Positions 56,300-64,000 of a stretch of DNA of 64,000 nucleotides are shown piece after piece. The notes beneath the pieces were generated by a model. It had not been told where the DNA came from, ran no database searches, and saw only the letters and a list, made by a program, of their open reading frames with translations. Source of the DNA: Acanthosepion pharaonis (taxonomy: Eukaryota; Mollusca; Cephalopoda; Sepiida; Sepiidae); assembly GCA_903632075.3 (NCBI GenBank), contig CAHIKZ030005499.1, forward strand, positions 3,453,501 through 3,517,500. Reading direction: 5' to 3'. Made by a program: the position numbers and the translations under genes. The stretch's first letter is position 1. Every line of letters starts with the position of its first letter.

Positions 56300-57480
56300 G
56301 TTATTTTGATACAGATCTGTCAAAAAAGCCAAGAATTGAGAACATGTGCCTTGATTTTATTTATAGCTGTGATAATTGTCCGACATGACTGCCAGTGTGC
56401 AGAATGAATCAGAATAAGATCTAATTGCGACTGTATTGAGAATGTTGAAGATTTGAACATTGTTTTGTCCACAAAAGTTAAGTGTCTACCAAAAGGAGAC
56501 TGCCTGCAAATTTCTATTCTCTTTTTAATACAGTTGTTATGTCCTGGATATGATAATAAACTACATCCAGCAGCAAGGCTTCCCACTGGGAGATTTTGAG
56601 GAGTGTGAAACCACCTCTTAATTGCTGGGGTGGTTGCACCAGTTAGGGTTCCAGCTATGAGCAAATAGTTAACTCCCAATCTGGGGTCAAAACACCATGA
56701 AAGTGTAGAAATACATTTTTATAGTGAAGGTGCCAGCAATACATATTCATAGTTAAAAAATTACCAGCAATACATTTTTGTAAAGAAAAAAATATCACCA
56801 GCAAAAAACAAGTTCACCTATGTCCTGGGTAGGACATTAAATACTACCAGGCATAGTATAGGAAAGAAGATAGATTAGAATTGTTTGTATGCGGAAAATT
56901 TCACCTAAATGCTGTCAGCTTATATGATAAGCCTACAATCGATCTGCTTATACCTAGGATGGTGCCTTCAGAAAAAAAAATATAGTTTCTCCATACAAAC
57001 TATCAAAATTTAAAAGAGATACCTTGAAACAACCAATCAAAAATCATAATCCACAGACTATCTGTTTACAAAAAGCACTATGCCTAAATTACCTGTCCAT
57101 ATAAAAATACCTATAAAATTGCAATATATAAAACGCACATTTATGAAAACTGATTCCCTAAAACTACAACTTCCTCTCAATGGGGCCACCTGTTTGCCAT
57201 AAGTAGCAACCCATGATGCCCAGGGATGGAGTCCTGGTGATTGAGTGACTCCTAATCTGGTGTAAAATGACCAGGAATTTCCACAACATGCCACTTCAGT
57301 CCCTACCTGGGATAGCCAGGTGGATGGAATGGCCCAATCCAATTGAATCATCTAGTCACATAGTGGCAAGGGTTAGTTGGGATGAAAAAGAATGGCTGTG
57401 ACATGGCTATGAATCTTTACATCATACTATACTTGGGTAGATATAGTGGGGCAATGCAGGTGCTTGCAACCACTTTTTGC
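56300..57480. repeat. probable transposon-derived sequence
   Basis: Balanced composition with minus-strand open stretches at 56320-56679 and 57058-57351 that I do not recognise as host proteins. GATGTAGTTTATTATCAT (reverse strand near 56565) recurs near 44190. It may belong to the 5' region of the LINE that follows or to another repeat. Confidence 0.4.
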
Positions 57481-59565
57481 GCTACTATACTGTCTGTGTA
57501 GCCCTGGCAGATCAAGGCAAATGGGATTAGTCCCCCCTGATAGTGTCCCTTAAGAAGGAACTCTGAGGTGGGTGAGGAGCACAGATGGTGATTAGAAATA
57601 CAAAATTATATGTCTAATTTATATAAATGATCCAAGAGACAGTATGAAAACTCTGAAACAAAGTGACAATGAAATATCAGGAAAAAAACAATTTCTAATT
57701 TTCATAGTCATAGAATCATTAGAAGGTGAAATAACAAAAGTGTCACCTTTTGTGTTACAAAAGCTTATATCAGCCATGATAGAACCAAAATCAGTTTAAA
57801 AAAAAGAAAGAAAAATGACACACTTCTAAATCAAGTAAAAAACAAAAGAAAAATGCAGAAAAACAAATCAATCAAATAAATAACATGAAAGTAAAGTCTT
57901 ACCCCCCCCCCACCAATTTCTTAACTCCTCTAAAGGAGTAATAAAATACCCAGAACTGTCACACTGCTCACCAGAAGAAATTAAAAATGATGACACCTTA
58001 AAAACATACAAGGTGTAACAGATGTCAAAAGAATACAAATAAAAAGAAATGGTACATCAATAAACACAAACACATACATTTTGACATTTAATGAACCTAA
58101 CCTACCAAAAGAAATAAAAATAGGATACACAATAGCCACGGTAGAGCCATACAGTCATAATCTCCTGTAAATGTCACAAATGTCAGAAATTTGGCCATTA
58201 CAAGATTAGTCAGTCTTCAAGGAATTTGAATCTGATCATGAAGAGTCCTGGAAATCCTACCTAAAAACCCTTCACCCCATCCACCATGCAGGATTAAGAC
58301 TTGCTCTGGATGCCTTCAAAACATCAGACATAGAAAGTTTATACATTGATGCCCGTGAGGTACTGTTAAAAGTGAGATGTGAAAACTATCATTACAATAT
58401 TATCTAAAACTCAAATCCTGCCAACTAACCCTGCCTATCACTGTACTTCCAATTTTCTGTTTGATAAAAAAGAAAATGCTGTCAAACCTTTTGGACTTTA
58501 CATGAAAAATTTCATCAGCAAAACACAAATAAATCCAATAGTATTTCTTAAAACCACCAGATGAAAAAACCCACCCTAGTTAATGAAACACTCCACGATT
58601 CTGCTAAACTTTACTAAATACCCTAAAATTAATTCTAATTTATCCAATTACATGGAAGAAATTCATAATGTTCTACAAGCTCACCTAAATTATAAACATA
58701 TATACACTGATGGCTCTAAAATCTTGAACAGGGTTGGAGGCTTAGCTATTCTTAAGAAAATAATGCAGAAATCATTGCCTGACAAAACCTCAATCTTCAG
58801 TGCAGAAGCCTCAGCCATACACTTGGCTTTAGATATTATAGAATCCAGTGGGTCAGATAGATTCATCATCTTCTCAGATTCACTATCTGTAGTCACAGCT
58901 CTGAAGAATAAAAACATGGGAAACCCCTGAATAAATAAATTATTAAATAGGATTGACACTATTTATAAGAAAAAGACACCATAATAGTCCTATTGGCATA
59001 CAAGGAAATAGAAAAGCTGACAAAATAGCAAAGAAATAGATGAACATGACCCTCGCAAAGTTCACACACCAACTTCTCACCCACCATAAACAGGATCATT
59101 AAAGAAAAATGGCAGCAATTATGCAAGAACTGTCTTAACAACAAACTACTCAACATCCAACCAATCATTAGTGAAAGACAGTCAAGTTACAAAAGATAAG
59201 GAGAGAGTAGGTGGTACCAGCCAGACTCCATATAGGACACACATACATAACCCACCAACATCTACTAAAAAATGAGGAACTACCAGTATGTGTCCCATGC
59301 CAGGAACCATATACTGTTAAACACATACTACTAAATTGCTATAACTTCCAGCAAACCCAAAACACACTCTGCAAATCGGATAACTTAAAGGACCTATTTG
59401 AAAATACTGTTCCAAGTAATATCATGAATTTCATTAAAGAAATTGGGCTCTGCAGGAGAATATTAAAAAAAAAAAACTCTTTACCAAATCTGCTTGCCTA
59501 CATTGTTTTGCAACCAATTTTTGAAGGAAAATTTATTATCAGCATTAAATATATTTGACTTTCAA
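57480..59565 (+). pseudogene. internally deleted LINE with gag zinc knuckle and RNase H
   Basis: ORF1 remnant at about 57990-58200: NTNTYILTFNEPNLPKEIKI, GYTIATVEPY, and a CKCHKCQKFGHYK-type zinc knuckle. It jumps directly to an ORF2 C-terminal part: LKTLHPIHHAGLRLALDAFK (58255 on), an RNase H domain with HIYTDGSK...SAEASAIHLAL...IIFSDSLSVVTAL (58583-58930; D, E and D residues present), then ARLHIGHTYITHQHLL and CVPCQEPYTVKHILLNC at 59211-59558. The endonuclease and most of the RT are missing. I/Jockey-like group. Confidence 0.85.
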
Positions 59566-59924
59566 CAAAAACACTCTTTACAAAAATACATCAATGAAAC
59601 CTGATCTACAAAATGTCATAGTTGGTGTCTCTTAGTTCAACAATGTAAATTAAATAAATGATTTATAAAAAAAGTGTCGATATAAAATAAATATTATAAC
59701 AGTTTAGGTTTTTTATTACACTTGCTTTTAAGAGAAGTGTTTTAAAAAATTAAAAGAAAGCCAGACAGTTAATACAAAATTAACTAATAAATTTGATGGG
59801 AAACATTTAAAACTACTCTGAAAATAGAATGGCTCAAAAAAGAACTGCTGAAAAGAAGTCGGTCCAAGGTGGACAGTTTGTGACTTAATTTTCAAATTTC
59901 AAAAAGATATATGCCTTTGGATTT

Positions 59925-60010
59925 TTTGACCAATCAGGAGGATGACTTCTACCTATGCAAATTTAAAATTTGAAAAATCCATCTGGAGCATATTTCGAGA
60001 CTATATAAGA
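59925..60010 (+). promoter_or_regulatory. CCAAT + octamer + TATA promoter-like module
   Basis: GACCAATCAGG at 59928-59938, octamer ATGCAAAT at 59954-59961 and TATATAAG at 60002-60009, in the classical order and spacing. No gene follows; the downstream 130 bp have a short open frame only. It may be the U3 region of a solo LTR. Confidence 0.5.
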
Positions 60011-60139
60011 AGTCAAGTTGAACAAAATATTTCAAGAAAGCTGAAGGTTCAGACAAATTATAAGGATCCAGAAGGAAATGAAGAAGTGAGAAGGATATCA
60101 GAAGGAAAAGTAATTTTGGGTGTCACCAGTGAGTGAACA

Positions 60140-60860
60140 AGGCTGTTTCTTACAGAAGAAGTAAGAAGCAAATGAAGACAAACAGAAAAAGAAGAACCTA
60201 AGTGAAACTAGTGAAGTGAAAAAATTCTTAAATTAAAAATAAAACTGTGTTAGAAAAAAAAAATTGTTTAAATCTCAGTGACTCTGGTGAACCTGCCAAA
60301 GCCTCAATTTTGACTTTTAGTTCAGTAAGCATATATTTTTTAAAAGAATGTGTATTTTGAACTTTTTTGAAAGGAATTATATTGTTCTTTCAAGATTTTT
60401 TGATTGTTGAAAGTTTGTTCAATAATTTAAATCTTTTTTATGGGCCATATTTATATTTTTTGAATAGGTTATCTGTCCTTATTAATAAAGCACACAAAAG
60501 GAAAATTTTGTGTAAACTTATTTGTAAAACTTGTTTTATTATTTTCATGTTAATGTAATAAATGTTTGTTTCTTTCAAATTATGCATCAGAGTTTTGAGT
60601 CTTGTCTGTTTTCAAGTGCACTTTATTCAATATTCAGGATAAGAGAAGTGATATTCTCTTTTTACCAACTCTCTCCTTGAAAAAAATCCTTTTAGTTTTT
60701 CTTATTTTTGCTTAATAAACCAAAATTTGAGGCCAACTTAAATAGTTTGCTTCAGCAAATTCTTTTTTGTTCATTTTCAGTTTTCTCTTAGGGAAAGGGC
60801 CATGAATGTATTTGTGACAGGAAAATATTTTGAATAAAGGAGGTGATATTTTTATTATTT
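60140..60860. other. AT-rich sequence after the promoter-like module
   Basis: Several AATAAA motifs (about 60238, 60482, 60557). No coding sequence recognised. Confidence 0.35.
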
Positions 60861-60864
60861 ACAT

Positions 60865-61235
60865 GCAGACTATTGTCCACATCTTTGTTGTTGTTATCAC
60901 AATTAGCCTAGTAGATTATAGTGTTGGTTTGTGAATTTGGTCAGATAGTAATTGTGTGCTCATTCCCTGTGGACTTGTACTCAGTGGAAAGTGGGTGATC
61001 ATAACTGATCAGTACTAAATAAGAACTACATGAGATATGCCTAGATATAGGCAGTGGAATAAGAACAATCTAACCTTGTGGATTAAATAAAGGGTTCAGT
61101 TTAAGATTCACTGTAAATTACCTGGATTGACATACACCTGATGAATGCCAGAGGACACAAGGGCTGAAAAGTTGTGACAACAACAACAAGGATGAGGACA
61201 ATAGTTTGCATATAAATAGAGTAAATATTAATGAT
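60865..61235. mobile_element. foldback family F copy
   Basis: Left arm GACTATTGTCCACATCTTTG with TTGTTGTTATCACAA; right arm TTGTGACAACAACAACAAGG with ATGAGGACAATAGTTTGCAT. The middle has GGATTAAATAAAGGGTTCAG and ACACCTGATGAATGCCAGAG. Confidence 0.75.
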
Positions 61236-61699
61236 AACTCTTCATTCCAGAAATTCAGACAGAAAAAGGTAATATTTTCCTGCAAAAAATTCTCTTTAAA
61301 CAACCAATGCTTTATATTGTAACTTATTCAGCTTAATCAAAATAAAGATAATATATATTAAAATTGTTTCAAGAAACCAATATTGTTTTATAAGTGCAAT
61401 GCATATAAACTTATCATATAACTTAAGTACACATTATAGTGTTTGACCATAGAATATATAGAAAGTGTCCCACAAGCATTCTGCTTTTTATGCAGTTGCG
61501 GTCAGATGAGATAAAGTGGGTCTGACTCCAAAGAAGAAACTTTATCCATTGTTTGACCTCTCTTACTATTTATTTTTTCAGACATTTTCATTATTGGTTC
61601 AAATAAATAGACATCAGCCAGAGTGAAAATGAATTGTCATATTTTCTACAGCCTGTTGCTAGACTAGATCATTGGCAAAAGAAAGGTAAGTTATATGTT

Positions 61700-62600
61700 G
61701 TCAGAACTCCCACTATTTAATGAAAATGACAGCCGCTCTTCAAATGACACAAACTGGCTTAATTTTAGGCCAGCTTACCACTTCCACTTCTGAGAGACAA
61801 AAAAGAAAAATTAAAAGGTCATAAAAATATTTTCTGACCAGTCAGAAAATATCCATGAAGCTTCAATCATTGCTTAATTTTTGTGCTGCTCCAACACTAT
61901 ATAAACCACCATCAATTTGACTCGGTGGCAGAAGGCTTATCTAAACTATTTCAGTCATTTGCCTGTCTTTCACTTATTTTGGCTGGGCACTTACCAAAGA
62001 CATCTACCTATTGAAGCTGGATGTCAATGACTGAAGACAACCACAAAGACACTATGGGGTCCAATGTTAGGGATGTTGTAATGCCGAGTAAATAGTTATA
62101 AACCCCCTTACATTTGAATATTCAAAAATACTCATAAAAATGAGAAACAGCATGATGTAAAAACAACAAAATGATTATTATTTATTATCTAGTTGTTATG
62201 CCATGTTGGAGACACAAGAGACAGTAATACCAAGTAAAATTGTGAGTTTGGGGTCAAATGTAGATCAAAGATGAACCAGAATCCAACACAATAAGATGAA
62301 GAATGTGTAATTTATATAAAGTCTTTTTCATGTTTTTTATAGATGTGTATAATGAGTGTCCAGATAATTTAGTCAGAAAATACAAGATGTAATGAGAGAA
62401 TACACTTACCTCACTGGGCGAAGTGGGCATGTACCTGTTTGGCATGCAAATCCAACATGGCTGACATGTGAGGAAGCAATGATATCTTATGTGGTCGCAA
62501 GGAGCAGCCATTGTGTGTAGGTTTTGCTGCGAGAGTTGAACCCTGTTGACTTGTTGTGCGACCTGTGCATTTACGTCTTTTGACTGTTGAGCACCCCCTC
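61700..62600 (+). repeat. possible LTR remnants upstream of gag
   Basis: A palindrome ATTTTCTGACCAGTCAGAAAAT near 61830 and a TATA-like CACTATATAAACC near 61898. Two similar starts follow: TGTTAGGGATGTTGTAATGC near 62068 and TGTTGGAGACACAAG...GTAATACCAAGTAAA near 62203. They look like the beginnings of LTRs, but no paired 3' LTR is visible in the window. Confidence 0.35.
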
Positions 62601-62639
62601 CCCAGATTCTGATTTAACTTCAAGCTATTTAAGCAATTT

Positions 62640-63330
62640 TGACATATAGTCGATACCAGGATTTGATGGGTCTTCTGATGAGCTATCTGTCATCGAGAAA
62701 GCAGACCGCGTTTGCAAGTTATGCAAAATAAAGGAACCAGCGACCGTTATTCCCTTATGGTTAACTAGAGGAGCATACATGGTGTACCAGCAGCTCAGAG
62801 ATGACACAGACTTAGACAAGATAAAGTGTGCCTTGTATAAGGCATTTGGAATGGACAACTTTGTTGCATTGTTAGGTGGCGATTTTGCCCTGGGGAAATG
62901 GTTGACATCTACCTAGATGATTTATGCAAAATCTCAGTGTCGGTGTGAATGACCAGATACTGGGATGTGCTTTTTTAGCAGGATTATGAGAGGATGTCAG
63001 TAGGCTTTTGTGAGCATCATCTAGGACTGACAAATTACTGACTGACCAGCTGTTGGCCTGAGCTTGGAACATCCGCAAGGAAAGAGAGCCAGTTGCAGGT
63101 TGGTAACAGGTATGAAGGTCCCATATGCTATAAATGTGGTGGTCCCAACCATTTTTCTAGGAAGTGACAGAGTCTAATTGGTAAGAGGAGCATGTATCAG
63201 TGATCACAGGAACCTTACAGTGTTATCGCTGTAATGAGCTGGGCCACATATTGTGCACTTTGGGAAACTTATCCAGAGTGGGGAAGGTATCATTGCTTGA
63301 CCCTCCCTGTCAGACAATGAATGCAGCATT
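62640..63330 (+). pseudogene. Ty3-type retrotransposon gag, broken
   Basis: Plus-strand pieces: FDGSSDELSVIEKADRVCKL, PLWLTRGAYMVYQQL, LDKIKCALYKAFGMDNF (capsid-like region), and in another frame GEMVDIYLDDL. Two CCHC zinc-knuckle relics: CYKCGGPNHFSRK followed by a stop where the last Cys should be (about 63127-63170), and CYRCNELGHILC (about 63217). Multiple stops and frame changes; no pol follows. Confidence 0.75.
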
Positions 63331-63364
63331 GCCTGTAGTTGGCATCCAGGTAGATGTATCACGC

Positions 63365-63600
63365 ATGGCACATAACTGACTGAATTAGCCCTTAGCTAGA
63401 GGGAGAAAAGGTGGATTTATACCTTTCTCAATTGTATTTGTGCATAAATGAATATAACGAATCCAGCTGGAAATGGAAGTTGGCTCTCCGATTAAGAATT
63501 CCAAGCTGTTATCCACCTGCAAGCTTACGGCATCTAGTATTCCCAAGCAGTCACTCATCTAGGTACTGACCAGGCTTGATGTTGCTTACCTTCGGTAATC
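63365..63600 (-). mobile_element. 5S rRNA-derived SINE, copy 3
   Basis: Read on the minus strand: GAAGGTAAGCAACATCAAGC, CTGGTCAGTACCTAGATGAG, TGACTGCTTGGGAATACTAG, then the body GAGCCAACTTCCATTTCCAG, GGTATAAATCCACCTTTTCT. Same head-to-body order as at 31730 and 32255. 5'-truncated relative to copy 2. Confidence 0.85.
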
Positions 63601-64000
63601 ATATAGAAATCTAAATAATATGCATGACTTTAATTAATATTGGATCAAGAAGGAATTGTAATAGCAAATTTTTCTTTGTTTTTGGTGACTTAAAGGATGC
63701 TTTTTGAAACAACCTTCATCATTTAAACTGTATGATAAAGAAGATTTACTACTATAAATTCTTAGACCTACAGGAGGTATTCTAAATGTAATGTCTCCCA
63801 TTTATTTCCATAAAAACTACAACAAATACAGGGAGCACAGTAACACTATTGGATAGAGCAAGTTTTCAGCTATAAAACTATTTTGTTAACATAGTCACTA
63901 ACACCGGCTATGCCTTTTTTTCAGTGACGAACAAGATCTTTTCATGGTTTGACAGCTATACAGGGCTGCCCAGAATGTGACTTGTCACACTCATCACTGT
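63601..64000. other. sequence to window end, nothing recognised
   Basis: AT-rich, no gene, RNA or repeat that I can support. Confidence 0.3.

Noticed and set aside
62400..62440. U1 snRNA-like start (ACTTACCT)
   Set aside because: Only the first few bases agree; it is the complement of a splice donor motif, and the rest does not follow U1.

Overview
This is eukaryotic, AT-rich nuclear DNA dominated by one long split gene and many decayed transposable elements. The organism is most likely a cephalopod mollusc, probably an octopus. That is inference: the eEF2K protein is clearly metazoan but not vertebrate, the introns are large and repeat-filled, and several repeat families look like ones I associate with octopus sequence. 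No database search was possible.

The gene is eukaryotic elongation factor 2 kinase (eEF2K), on the plus strand. I can place all 11 coding exons from 12193 to 35306. Their splice sites are all GT/AG, the phases are consistent, and they sum to 1962 nt (653 aa plus stop). The exons give, in order, a calmodulin-binding segment, an alpha-kinase catalytic domain, a short Ser-rich regulatory linker and C-terminal SEL1-like repeats. A 5' untranslated part of the first coding exon probably begins at 11962.

Layout: 1-11961 is upstream sequence with an internally deleted Tc1-like element (1.7-2.1 kb), a frameshifted endonuclease/RT LINE (5-7.3 kb, plus), a 5'-truncated LINE (9.06-10.3 kb, minus) and a tRNA-like SINE (10.3-10.6 kb). 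12-35 kb is eEF2K. Its 7.9-kb intron 5 holds a Penelope-like retroelement cut in two by later insertions: a DNA element with long terminal inverted repeats that itself contains a near-perfect 255-bp palindrome, and a hAT relic. Other introns hold foldback elements, 5S rRNA-derived SINEs and LINE fragments. 35.3-64 kb has no convincing host gene. It contains a tRNA-derived SINE, a complete but broken Tc1 transposon with TIRs and TA duplication (47.96-49.55 kb), foldback elements, a ~94-bp minisatellite with higher-order structure (53.04-55.62 kb) inside a dispersed repeat that also occurs near 45 kb as a single unit, an internally deleted LINE with RNase H (57.5-59.6 kb), a promoter-like module (59.93-60.01 kb), and a decayed Ty3-type gag followed by a reversed 5S-derived SINE (62.6-63.6 kb).

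No bacterial-style system, operon or CRISPR is present. The most novel signals are the 5S-headed SINEs that share a body with a tRNA-like SINE, the origin of the minisatellite from one unit of a dispersed element, the large palindrome in a transcribed intron, a tandem splice acceptor that would create a stop inside the kinase domain, and a phase-compatible transposon-derived exon after the kinase domain.
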